From Chloroflexota bacterium (GTDB taxonomy: Bacteria > Chloroflexota > Anaerolineae > JAAYZQ01): a stretch of 64,000 nt of DNA. The DNA is taken from contig JAGVRI010000007.1 in assembly GCA_018606645.1 (NCBI GenBank), forward strand, positions 1-64,000, read 5' to 3'. Both the position numbers and the translations under genes were made by a program. The notes beneath the pieces were generated by a model. It was not told the DNA's origin. It searched no databases and was given only the letters and a program-made list of their open reading frames with translations. Below are positions 7,679 to 15,077 of the stretch, piece after piece. Every line of letters begins with the position of its first letter. Positions within the stretch are counted from its first letter, which is position 1.

Positions 7679-8922
7679 TGACCCCCAGAAACTGGACAGG
7701 TGCGACAGTTAATGTACAATGAGTCCAGGAAGGGGGAAACACAATGACCAAGCGGCGAAACTTCAAACCGGAGTTCAAAGCCCGCCTCGTGATCGAAGAA
7801 CTCACCGGAGTCAAGACCATGGCTGAGATCTGCCGGGAGCACCAATTGAGAGCACCGGTCTTCTGTCGTTGGAAAGCCGAGTTCCTGAAACGGGCGCCTG
7901 AGATCTTTGCCACCCAACCAGGCCGAGGCGACGAGCCACAGCGCATCGCCGAGCTGGAGCGCATGGTGGGGCGTCTGACCATGGAGCAGGAAGCGGCAAA
8001 AAAGCCTCGGACATCTTGACCTCGCCCTTGAGCAGAAACGCCAGGTGATCCAGATGCTGGTCAACGACTATGCGGTAAGCCTGCTGTGCGATCTGCTTGG
8101 CTGTCCCAGGAGCAGCTACTACTACCAAGCCAAGCGGCAAGATGAGAACGAGGTCAAGAGCGCGATCGAGGACGTGGTCGTCGAATGGCCGACCTACGGG
8201 TACCGCCGCGTCACCAAACAGTTGCAGCGCCATGGGTGGGAGGTGAACAAGAAACGGGTGCAGCGTCTGATGCGGGAACTGGGCTTGCAGGTCAAAACCA
8301 GGCGAAAGGCCAAGAAAACGACCAATAGCGAGCACGATTTCCCGCGCTATCCCAACCTGGTGCAGGGCATGGAAATCGTGCGTCCTGACCAGGTCTGGGT
8401 GTCTGACATCACCTACATCCGCTTGCGCGACGAGTTCGTCTACCTGGCGGTGATCATGGACGTGTTCACGCGCAGCATCCGGGGCTGGCACCTGGGGCGC
8501 AGCCTGGACCAGACGTTGACGCTGATCGCCCTAGACCGGGCGCTGGCCGACCATAGGCGGGAGATTCACCACTCGGACCAGGGCATCCAGTACGCCGCCG
8601 AAGCCTACATTGAGATGCTTCGAGCCGTCGGCGCCGAAATCAGCATGGCCAAGATCGGCGAGGCGTGGCAGAACGGCTATGCCGAGCGGCTCATCCGCAC
8701 GATCAAAGAGGAGGAGGTTGACCTGTCGGAGTACGAATGCTATACGGATGCCGTGTCTCAGTTGGGCCGGTTCCTGAACGACGTCTACATCCACAAGCGG
8801 ATCCACTCCTCGTTGGGCTACCTCACGCCGGCTGAGTTCGAGGAACAGTGGCGCCGCGGACATGAGCAGCCTGTCGCTGTTCACCAAAAACGGCTCCAAA
8901 AGTGTCCAGTTTCATGGGGTCA
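7679..8922 (+). mobile_element. IS3-family insertion sequence
   Basis: The element is about 1.24 kb. The left end TGACCCCCAGAAACTGGACA (from 7679) and the right end TGTCCAGTTTCATGGGGTCA (to 8922) are imperfect inverted repeats with TG...CA termini. It contains orfA (HTH) and orfB (DDE integrase core). No clear target duplication is visible: the flanks read GTAG on the left and CCAC on the right. It lies at the 3' end of the minus-strand gene starting at 9436 and just beyond the attC-like site. Confidence 0.9.
7744..8019 (+). CDS. IS3-family OrfA (transposase HTH subunit), C-terminus frameshifted
   Basis: This 91-residue protein carries the HTH_Tnp_1 domain: MTKRRNFKPEFKARLVIEEL, then TMAEICREHQL, and a leucine-zipper-like end (RIAELERMVGRLTMEQEAAKK). 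It ends prematurely as KKPRTS. If the A6 run at 7998-8003 were A7, the frame would instead read AAKKASDILTSPLSRN and stop at about 8047, overlapping orfB, as in intact IS3 elements. A7 is also the usual slippery sequence for the -1 shift that makes the OrfAB fusion. One A therefore appears to be missing, which would abolish normal OrfA and fusion transposase. Confidence 0.8.
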   Translation: MTKRRNFKPEFKARLVIEELTGVKTMAEICREHQLRAPVFCRWKAEFLKRAPEIFATQPGRGDEPQRIAELERMVGRLTMEQEAAKKPRTS

Positions 8923-8986
8923 CCACAGGACCAGCATTGTCACCGTAGCATCCGCTGATATCGTGGATACGAAAGGTGATTGGTGA
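8045..8986 (+). CDS. IS3-family OrfB (DDE transposase catalytic subunit)
   Basis: The open frame runs from a GTG at 8045; family homology begins upstream in the same frame (HLDLALEQKRQV near 8012), as expected for a region normally translated by frameshifting from orfA. The HTH_21-like segment (AIEDVVVEWPTYGYRRVTKQ) precedes the rve integrase core. DDE residues are Asp in VSDITYIRL, Asp in AVIMDVFTRS and Glu in GYAERLIRTIKEEE. The open frame passes through the right inverted repeat (8903-8922) and stops 64 nt outside the element, so the natural end has been lost or lies in another frame near 8870-8900. Transposition probably needs the OrfAB fusion, which is compromised here. Confidence 0.85.
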   Translation: MIQMLVNDYAVSLLCDLLGCPRSSYYYQAKRQDENEVKSAIEDVVVEWPTYGYRRVTKQLQRHGWEVNKKRVQRLMRELGLQVKTRRKAKKTTNSEHDFPRYPNLVQGMEIVRPDQVWVSDITYIRLRDEFVYLAVIMDVFTRSIRGWHLGRSLDQTLTLIALDRALADHRREIHHSDQGIQYAAEAYIEMLRAVGAEISMAKIGEAWQNGYAERLIRTIKEEEVDLSEYECYTDAVSQLGRFLNDVYIHKRIHSSLGYLTPAEFEEQWRRGHEQPVAVHQKRLQKCPVSWGHHRTSIVTVASADIVDTKGDW

Positions 8987-9436
8987 TCCATTCCCAGTCA
9001 TCGACAGACGATAAATATGGTCTGAGCTGTAAGCCCCTACATTTGCCCGGCTTCCATTGACTTCCAGGTAGATGTGGGACGACCGGTACGAGGAAGCAAA
9101 CCCAATCCAGTGATTATCAGTGAGATACCCTGCGTCGCCCCAGCGCAGATGATCCGGTCCACCTTCTGGGCATGCTTGGGGGTCGCAGCCGCCCCATACC
9201 CACGTGCCAGACAGGCGGACGGTATACTGAGTGCCTGTAGCAAGCGCTGTGCTGGTACTAACTGGATCTCCATTTGTCGGGATAGTAAGGATCTCCAGCG
9301 GCGTGGATAAAGGTTGCCTCCGAGGATTCGTGCGTGTCACGTTCCGCGCTGCTATCACAGCAGTCGGAAAGATTGGTAATACGTTTAGAAGCATCAGGCT
9401 AAAAAGAGCTCTCCAAGCGATCGTTCTGAACAACAT
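8912..9436 (-). CDS. Secreted hypothetical protein, 3' end interrupted by the IS3 element
   Basis: This 174-residue protein starts behind a GGGAGGT ribosome site. Residues 1-30 are a signal peptide (MLFRTIAWRALFSLMLLNVL, then an Ala-rich cleavage zone). The mature part has a beta-rich pattern with TGTQYTVRLSGTWVWGG, a Cys pair (GGCDPQACPEGG) and a C-terminal FRIHDISGCYGDN. This looks like a small jelly-roll or galactose-binding-like exported domain. I do not recognise a named family. The last few codons (from about 8922 leftward) come from the right end of the IS3 element, so the true C-terminus has been replaced by about four foreign residues. Confidence 0.7.
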   Translation of the reverse strand: MLFRTIAWRALFSLMLLNVLPIFPTAVIAARNVTRTNPRRQPLSTPLEILTIPTNGDPVSTSTALATGTQYTVRLSGTWVWGGCDPQACPEGGPDHLRWGDAGYLTDNHWIGFASSYRSSHIYLEVNGSRANVGAYSSDHIYRLSMTGNGSPITFRIHDISGCYGDNAGPVVTP

Positions 9437-9655
9437 GCGTACCTCCCATGACCGCTAAACTATCCACTAGGTCGAAAACCATCACCTGATAACCTATGGG
9501 CAACTACTGTCTGCCAAAGGAGCAACAATCGGCCACTGCCTGGAGGCCCGATTCAATTCCAGAGACTCGCAATCGCGGCACCGTCATTATATGCGACAAC
9601 AAAAGCGCTGTCAAGACGCCACATTCATTCGCTGGCGGATCCCTGAATCTGGCCC
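9437..9655. other. Intergenic region with no supported gene
   Basis: The short open frames here have no recognisable product. The region must hold the minus-strand promoter of the secreted protein (start 9436), but no -35/-10 pair stands out. The plus-strand operon promoter begins at 9656. Confidence 0.5.
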
Positions 9656-9684
9656 TTGACAACACGGGGTTCATGGTGTATACT
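9656..9684 (+). promoter_or_regulatory. Strong promoter of the LarA-like/Mhp operon
   Basis: TTGACA at 9656-9661 and TATACT at 9679-9684 are separated by exactly 17 nt. The predicted start near 9691 leaves an untranslated leader of about 165 nt before the first gene at 9857. That leader contains the palindrome at 9759-9772. Confidence 0.85.
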
Positions 9685-9758
9685 ATTTTCGTGATTACCG
9701 ATTGCTATTCGGCATTGTCGAATCAATCGGGGGAGTAGGTGTAGTCCGTTTTGTCTCA

Positions 9759-9772
9759 CGAGAGCGCTCTCG
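9759..9772. promoter_or_regulatory. 14-bp perfect palindrome, candidate operator
   Basis: CGAGAGCGCTCTCG is fully self-complementary and lies about 70 nt downstream of the predicted transcription start, within the leader of the operon. A roadblock or repressor site for the IclR protein encoded at 11253 is the simplest idea. IclR sites are usually short palindromes, although this CG-centred form also resembles LacI-family operators. Confidence 0.5.
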
Positions 9773-9856
9773 ACGCCGGGTGTCAGCAGCGGGTGGTAGG
9801 TTCAAACTATGACGGTGTGTAGGTAAGGTCCACAATCACTATAAGGAGGTGCAGAA

Positions 9857-11152
9857 ATGGCCAAGATCCAAGTCCCATTCGAGACGGCTGAAGAGACTGG
9901 CGTGGTGCTGGAACTCAACGTGCCGGACCGAAACCTGGTCGGCTCTTTCATCCCGAAAGAGCCTATGGCGCTGCCGGATGTCACGGCAGCTACCGCCTAT
10001 GCCGTAGAGCATCCCCTCGGCACCAAACCACTTTCCCAGATGGTCCGCCGAGGCGACAAGGTGGCGATCATCACCGAAAACCAGTTCCGAGCCGCTCCAG
10101 CGCATCGGATCCTGCCGCCGATCCTGGACGTCATCCGGGCTGCAGGAGCCGAGGTCACGATCGTGATTGGCTGCGGCAAGGTACCACCGCTCAGCCCGGA
10201 AGAAATCGAGCACAAACTGGGCAAGGGCGTGATCGCCAGTGGCATCCCCATCATCTGTAACGACGTGAGCAAGCCGGAGAACTATACTTACGTGGGGATG
10301 ACTACCCGCGGCATCCCTGTCTTTGTCCTCAAGCCCGTGGCCGAAGCGGACGTCAAGATCACCATCTCCACTACTCAGGCAACTCTGTGGGGGTACGGCG
10401 GCTCAGGCATGGTCATCCCGGCCATTGCCAGCAACGAAACCATCGAGATGAACCATGTGTTCTCACTGACCCCAGACTGCCGCCCGGGCAACAACGATTG
10501 CCATATGCAACTGGACAAGTATGAAGCAGCTCGGATCGTTGGCCTCAGCATGGGAGTCCATGTCATCGTCAACAACCGGTTCGAGGTCACCTACGTTGGG
10601 GCGGGCGATTTTGTCGAGGCGCACAAGGCAGCGATCAGGGCCTATGACGCCGTATACCGCTTTGACGCCGCCCAGTTCGCCGGAGCGCCCGCCGACATTG
10701 TGATCACCGGCTCTAGCGCGCCAACCAACCATCTCTTCTTCCACACAGGTTGGGCCGCAGTCAACTGTGATCCGATCGTGAAGGATGGCGGGACGATCAT
10801 CCAAGCCACACCGTGCCCGGGCTACGGTGCCTGGCCCGGCTTTGCGTTGATGGACCTCATGAAGGAATACATGCCTCCGTCCGCAGCCAACCGGGATAAG
10901 GCCCTCAAAGCCTTCTATGCCAAGGACCGCGAGCTGTGGGCCGGCTGCATCTGGTGGAAGATCTACGAGGTCATGACCCGCAAGCATCTCACCATTGTAA
11001 CTCAAAAGGAGAACCTGGAGATGAGTCGGGGAGCTGGGCTGGATGCCACCGAGTCTCTGGAGGAGGCCTTTGCCGCGGCCTTGAAGCGACACGGTCCCGA
11101 TGCCCGGGTTGCGTTTGTGCCATACGGCCGCTATACCATCCTGGATGTATGA
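9857..11152 (+). CDS. LarA-fold (DUF2088) protein, divergent, apparently lacking cofactor residues
   Basis: This 431-residue protein begins behind a strong AAGGAGG site. It follows the lactate-racemase LarA fold: N-terminal Rossmann-like half (RRGDKVAIITENQFRAAP, then IRAAGAEVTIVIGCGK and PLSPEEIEHKLG), and a central block TRGIPVFVLKPVAEADVKI followed by GYGGSGMVIPAIAS and NETIEMNH. In characterised LarA the central block carries a catalytic His (PH.FAG) and the Lys that binds the nickel-pincer nucleotide (GG.K...PG). By my recalled alignment these are Ala and Gly here, and the His of the earlier GTHRP motif is replaced by GCGKVP. The protein may therefore not be a nickel-pincer racemase, or may use another centre. 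It is the first gene of an operon ending in MhpD/F/E. The substrate is unknown. Confidence 0.75.
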   Translation: MAKIQVPFETAEETGVVLELNVPDRNLVGSFIPKEPMALPDVTAATAYAVEHPLGTKPLSQMVRRGDKVAIITENQFRAAPAHRILPPILDVIRAAGAEVTIVIGCGKVPPLSPEEIEHKLGKGVIASGIPIICNDVSKPENYTYVGMTTRGIPVFVLKPVAEADVKITISTTQATLWGYGGSGMVIPAIASNETIEMNHVFSLTPDCRPGNNDCHMQLDKYEAARIVGLSMGVHVIVNNRFEVTYVGAGDFVEAHKAAIRAYDAVYRFDAAQFAGAPADIVITGSSAPTNHLFFHTGWAAVNCDPIVKDGGTIIQATPCPGYGAWPGFALMDLMKEYMPPSAANRDKALKAFYAKDRELWAGCIWWKIYEVMTRKHLTIVTQKENLEMSRGAGLDATESLEEAFAAALKRHGPDARVAFVPYGRYTILDV

Positions 11153-11252
11153 GGCGTGAGGATGGCCTTGCGGCGATTGCCGTGGGGCCACCCCGTAGGA
11201 CGATCTGGTCCAGCTCACACGACAACGGCATCCGGTGGGGACTTGTACAGGG

Positions 11253-12092
11253 ATGACAAGCAGGAGCGTGACAATCCAGTCCGTGGATCGTGCGGTCGAG
11301 ATCCTCGAACGGATGGCGAGGCGCGGCGGCTGCGCCTCGCTATCGGATTTGGCCCACGACCTGGGCCTCTCCAGAAGCACGGTCCACGGACTGCTGGCGA
11401 CCCTCAAGCAGCGGGGACTGGTTGCCCAGGAAACAAACAGCCTTTACGTCTTGGGCATCAAACTGTTTGAACTGGGGACGGTGGCTGTCTCTCGGCTGGA
11501 CTTGCGGACCAGTGCGGGGCCTGTTCTGCAGCGGCTGGTGGACGAGTTCCAGGAAACTGCTCACCTGGTGGTTGCCGACGGATTGGAGGTCATCTACATC
11601 GACAAGCGGGAATGCTCGCGGTCCATGCGTATTGTGTCGCAAGTGGGATATCGGCTTCCTGCCTACTGTACCGCAGTGGGAAAGGCAATTCTGGCCTTTA
11701 TGCCCACGGAGGAACTGGACAGATTGCTGGCCAGCGCGGAGCTACGGGCGTGGACCCAGAACACCATCACCGACAAGCAACTGCTCAAGGCGGAGCTGGA
11801 AAAGATTCGCCGCTGCGGCTATGCTCTGGACAATGAGGAGATCTTTGAGGGACTGAGCTGTGTGGGCGCGCCAATTCGAGATCACACTCGCCAGGTTGTG
11901 GGGGCTCTTTCCATAGCCGGGCCATCGGTCCGGCTAGGCCCAGACCGGAGAGCCGAGATTATTCGGGCGGTGGTGGCGGCGGCTGCACAGGTCTCTTATC
12001 AGCTCGGGTACCGGGAGCCTCTCCCCGAAGGGGACGAACAGGAGGAAATCGATGCGGATCGTGAACCTATTGGCAGAAGTCAACGAGGATGA
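11253..12092 (+). CDS. IclR-family transcriptional regulator
   Basis: From the ATG at 11253 the protein is 279 residues. Residues about 6-65 form the winged HTH (TIQSVDRAVEILERMA, LSDLAHDLGLSRSTVHGLLA). Residues about 80-255 form the IclR effector domain (VIYIDKRECSRSMRIVSQVG, LPAYCTAVGKAILAF, YALDNEEIFEGLSCVGAPI). Such proteins typically control aromatic or hydroxyacid catabolic operons in response to a pathway metabolite. It lies inside the operon it presumably controls, after the LarA-like gene, and overlaps the next gene by 41 bp. The palindrome at 9759 is a candidate target. Confidence 0.9.
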   Translation: MTSRSVTIQSVDRAVEILERMARRGGCASLSDLAHDLGLSRSTVHGLLATLKQRGLVAQETNSLYVLGIKLFELGTVAVSRLDLRTSAGPVLQRLVDEFQETAHLVVADGLEVIYIDKRECSRSMRIVSQVGYRLPAYCTAVGKAILAFMPTEELDRLLASAELRAWTQNTITDKQLLKAELEKIRRCGYALDNEEIFEGLSCVGAPIRDHTRQVVGALSIAGPSVRLGPDRRAEIIRAVVAAAAQVSYQLGYREPLPEGDEQEEIDADREPIGRSQRG

Positions 12093-12684
12093 GTGTAGCG
12101 GGTGTGGCACTTGCGAAAAAGTCTGTCCCACTCTGGCTATCCATTTACAGCGCTTCGACAAAGCGGTGCGTTCCAAGCCGCTTGCCGTGATTGACAAAGT
12201 CAAGTGTGTGGGCTGTTGGGCCTGTGAACAACGATGTCCTTCCCATGCGTTGCACATGGTGCGTCATCCCTCACCGCACAGCATTGGCATCTCCATCGAG
12301 GATGTGCCCTGGCAAGAGATCGCGGACCTCTGCCGCAAGGCGCGCCTGAACCCGGAACAGATCATCTGCTACTGCACCACAACTCGAGCGGAGGAGGTAG
12401 CCGCAGCGATCTTGAAAGGCTATCATACACCTGAGGAACTTTCCCAGTATGTGGGGGTTCGGACCGGATGCAAAGTGGAGTGCACGCAACCCATCCTTCG
12501 GCTCCTTGAGGCAGCCGGTCTGCCCTTCAAACCGACCTTGGAACATGGCTGGCAGCTCTATGGCCGTACCATTACCGCCTGGGAAGTGCCGGAGCACGTC
12601 AAAGCCAAGTATGCCAGTCGTGGCTTTTACTTTGATCAAGACATTGAGTTGCTCAACCGGGTGGTCGCTGCCGGTAAAAAGTAG
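12052..12684 (+). CDS. Ferredoxin-like protein: two 4Fe-4S motifs plus a BFD-like 2Fe-2S domain
   Basis: The ATG at 12052 follows AGGAGGAAATCG. The protein has 210 residues. Residues about 10-70 carry two CxxCxxC-type clusters (CSGCGTCEKVCP and CVGCWACEQRCP), typical of 2[4Fe-4S] electron carriers. Residues about 100-150 carry a BFD-like fer2 domain (ICYCTTTRAEEVAAAI, then VGVRTGCKVEC), which binds a 2Fe-2S cluster through the CxC and GCxxxC cysteines. The remaining C-terminus (residues 150-210) is unassigned. It is probably a cytoplasmic electron-transfer subunit for one of the neighbouring enzymes, implying that a redox step precedes the Mhp pathway. Confidence 0.8.
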   Translation: MRIVNLLAEVNEDECSGCGTCEKVCPTLAIHLQRFDKAVRSKPLAVIDKVKCVGCWACEQRCPSHALHMVRHPSPHSIGISIEDVPWQEIADLCRKARLNPEQIICYCTTTRAEEVAAAILKGYHTPEELSQYVGVRTGCKVECTQPILRLLEAAGLPFKPTLEHGWQLYGRTITAWEVPEHVKAKYASRGFYFDQDIELLNRVVAAGKK

Positions 12685-12734
12685 TGGCAGGGGCGTCTCG
12701 GTGTGGCATTCATGCGAAAAAGGAGGGAGTCATC

Positions 12735-14192
12735 ATGCGTCAACCGCTCAAACCCATCCCACCACGCAAGTCGCAGTACGGTATCGATCCTGAGTTGGTG
12801 ACCATGCGCGGATCCGAACTGCCGGGAATGACTTCGGTATTGCTCACAGAACTGTTCCCCGATCTACCGCCGGTCATTTATCCTGGCCCTCGGGGCACGG
12901 CAGCGGTCCGTGAGGCGGCCACTCAGGCGTTGGCCGGGGTGGACATGAGCATGATCCGCCCCGGTGATTCGGTCAACATCCTCGCCTCGCACCACGGATT
13001 CACTCTGTTGGGTGGGGAAGCCTACGCTGAAATGCTGCGGACCATTCGCGACGTGGTCTACGAGCGGACAGGCACCGACAACATCCGTCTGCGTGCCGGC
13101 GTGGGTCTGCGCTTCCGCGAGACTGAGGAGTATATCAAGCGCTTCGCCCTGGACGAGCACTTTCACGGCAAAGCAGAGGGCATCGCTCCGATCGACCGGG
13201 GAATTCCGATCGAGACCGAAATTGGGACCTTGTATGGCCTAGCTCAGGCGTACGATGCCAAATGGATCATTCATGCCCATAACTCGGATGTGCGGGAGGT
13301 CCACTTTCATCGGCAGGTCGACCGGGCGGTAAAACCCTTCGGCATGTCGTACGCCCGCATCGAGACTCGGTCCACCTACCATCAAAACCTGGGGCCCCGA
13401 GCGGCCAACTTTGTGGCAAGGGCGATCTTTGACTCGCCCTTTGTACGGGACAAATTTGCCTTCGCCTGTTTCCTGGTCATGGCACCCCACGGTGTGGTAC
13501 GGGTCGATGCCGACAATGATCTCTATGCGCTGAACGATCGCCTGACCCGGGATGGGTGCCGTTACTATGGGAAGATCATGACCCTGCTGGGTCAGATTGA
13601 CAAATGCATTGCCATTCTCGATTTCCCGGCGCCAGTACCCTACGTCTTTTCGGCGGGCGTCATCTATGCCAATTTCTGCGGGGCCAACATCGACTTGTTT
13701 GATCTGGACAATCCGCTCCCACCATACACCTGGTACACGGAGTCCTATTACGGCAAGGACGGCAAACCGCTTATAGACGGTGTGCCGCCAGTCAACCCAG
13801 CGATCAAGATGTGCATTCACAACTATGCCTGGGCAGGCTACCCGGTGGTCTTTTTCGCCGAGCAAGTGCCGACGCTGGTGGTGGGTGAGGCGCAAGCGCA
13901 GCTCATGCGGGACGATCCCCAGAATGTGTACTATATGGATCACGCGATGGTGGCACCTAGCCTGACCAAGGCAATGCACTTTGCCCAGCGTGCCACTGGC
14001 GCGGACCATATTCTGGTGTTCGACGGAGCAGCCGGTGGTATGAACGTCAGCCCGTCGCTCGCTGAGTTCTTGACTCAGAACGCACCCAGGGTGTCGAAGC
14101 AGGTGGAAGAGCGTCTCCTGCCTCGCTGGCTGCGGCAGCGAGGCTTAGAAGTCCCAGAGGCAGTGCAGGCCCAGTTGCAGCCGGCAGTCTAG
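12735..14192 (+). CDS. Unrecognised 485-residue enzyme-like protein of the LarA-like/Mhp operon
   Basis: The start at 12735 is chosen because AGGAGG lies 8 nt upstream; an open frame extends further 5' without a ribosome site. The protein appears soluble. Residues about 75-130 (DSVNILASHHGFTLLGGEAY, TDNIRLRAGVGLRF) resemble the opening of LarA-type domains only weakly. A His-rich patch (WIIHAHNSDVREVHFHRQVD, about residues 180-199) and scattered Cys (CRYYGK, NFCGAN, KMCIHN) could bind a metal. Near the end, FDGAAGGMNVSPS is a glycine-rich loop. I do not recognise the family. Its position between an Fe-S carrier and a NadC-like gene suggests a catalytic role in the unknown upper part of the pathway. 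Confidence 0.75.
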   Translation: MRQPLKPIPPRKSQYGIDPELVTMRGSELPGMTSVLLTELFPDLPPVIYPGPRGTAAVREAATQALAGVDMSMIRPGDSVNILASHHGFTLLGGEAYAEMLRTIRDVVYERTGTDNIRLRAGVGLRFRETEEYIKRFALDEHFHGKAEGIAPIDRGIPIETEIGTLYGLAQAYDAKWIIHAHNSDVREVHFHRQVDRAVKPFGMSYARIETRSTYHQNLGPRAANFVARAIFDSPFVRDKFAFACFLVMAPHGVVRVDADNDLYALNDRLTRDGCRYYGKIMTLLGQIDKCIAILDFPAPVPYVFSAGVIYANFCGANIDLFDLDNPLPPYTWYTESYYGKDGKPLIDGVPPVNPAIKMCIHNYAWAGYPVVFFAEQVPTLVVGEAQAQLMRDDPQNVYYMDHAMVAPSLTKAMHFAQRATGADHILVFDGAAGGMNVSPSLAEFLTQNAPRVSKQVEERLLPRWLRQRGLEVPEAVQAQLQPAV

Positions 14193-14245
14193 TTGCGCCG
14201 TTCGATGTACCTGAAGCGGGAAGGAATAAGCCCGTCATTCCCGGC

Positions 14246-15076
14246 ATGGTGCTGGGGTATGCTCTGATGCACCGAGTCGACGCCGCAGATATCCGGCACC
14301 AAATCTTTGCCAGCCTTGGTGAAAGGCAATACATCGCCTGGCTGACGACTACGATGGGGGGCGTGTTGGCCGGCACCACGGCCGCCGAAGCCCAGGCCCA
14401 GGCTGTGGGACTGCGTCTGGAGTGGGCCGGTCCGGAGGGCCGCGGGCTGGCGCCTGGGGATCGGGTGGCCACGGTGATGGGCACCGCCCATGCCATCGCC
14501 TTGGGGGAAGAGCGGCTGCTGGGATGTCTATGCAAGGCATCCGGCATTGCTACGTCAGCCCGACGGGCGGTGGAACTGGCGGCAGGTCGGGTGCGGGTCG
14601 TCTCGGGGGCTTGGAAGAAGATGCCGCCTGAGCTGAAGGAGATGGTGCGGCACGCCGTGGCAGTTGGCGGGATGCCCTTTCGCATTGTGGATGAGCCTTT
14701 CATCTATCTGGACAAGAACTATGTGCGCATGCTGGGCGGGATCACAGCCGCGCTGGCTGCTGTGGAGGCGCTGGTCGGGGTGAAGGTGATCCAGGTGCGA
14801 GGGGAGGAGGCTACGATTGCTGAGGAGACGGTATGGGCCTGTCGTGGTGGCGCTGGCGTGGTAATGGTTGACACAGGCGAATGGCAAGACGCGGTCGCTG
14901 CCCTGCGCGCTGCGGCAACCTATCCGACCACACGGATTGCGTTTGCTGGCAACGTTCGGCTTGAGGACATTCCGAAATTGGCCGACCTGGGTATTCACAT
15001 TCTGGACATTGGCACCGCAATTGTGGATGCACCACTTTTGGACATGAAGCTGGACGTAGTGGGCATACAGGGCTGA
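14246..15076 (+). CDS. NadC/ModD-like phosphoribosyltransferase-fold protein, divergent
   Basis: This 276-residue protein matches the quinolinate phosphoribosyltransferase fold: N-terminal half with LAPGDRVATVMGTAHAIALGEE, and a C-terminal barrel with LGGITAALAAVEAL, GAGVVMVDTGEWQDAVAAL, IAFAGNVRLEDIPKLADLG and DIGTAIVDAPLLDMKLDVV. True NadC has the basic motif TRKTTPGLR, then GGGHNHR and KDNH, which hold quinolinate. Here the equivalent segments read SGAWKKMPPE, VGGMPFR and LDKNYV, so the substrate is probably not quinolinate. The ATG at 14246 follows GGGAAGGAA at a rather long distance; an upstream GTG is possible. It abuts the next gene (1 nt gap). A role in cofactor formation for the LarA-like protein, or in catabolism, is inference. 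Confidence 0.75.
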   Translation: MVLGYALMHRVDAADIRHQIFASLGERQYIAWLTTTMGGVLAGTTAAEAQAQAVGLRLEWAGPEGRGLAPGDRVATVMGTAHAIALGEERLLGCLCKASGIATSARRAVELAAGRVRVVSGAWKKMPPELKEMVRHAVAVGGMPFRIVDEPFIYLDKNYVRMLGGITAALAAVEALVGVKVIQVRGEEATIAEETVWACRGGAGVVMVDTGEWQDAVAALRAAATYPTTRIAFAGNVRLEDIPKLADLGIHILDIGTAIVDAPLLDMKLDVVGIQG

Positions 15077-15077
15077 C

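Noticed and set aside
7345..8064. Minus-strand frame of 239 codons at the IS3 left end
   Set aside because: It crosses the attC-like site, the inverted repeat and orfA in antisense; no domain is visible.
9656..9857. A riboswitch in the long leader of the LarA-like operon
   Set aside because: Apart from the 14-bp palindrome I could not match any known riboswitch core in this leader.
10463..11407. Minus-strand frame of 314 codons under the LarA-like gene
   Set aside because: High GC gives long antisense frames; the plus-strand gene has clear homology and a ribosome site.
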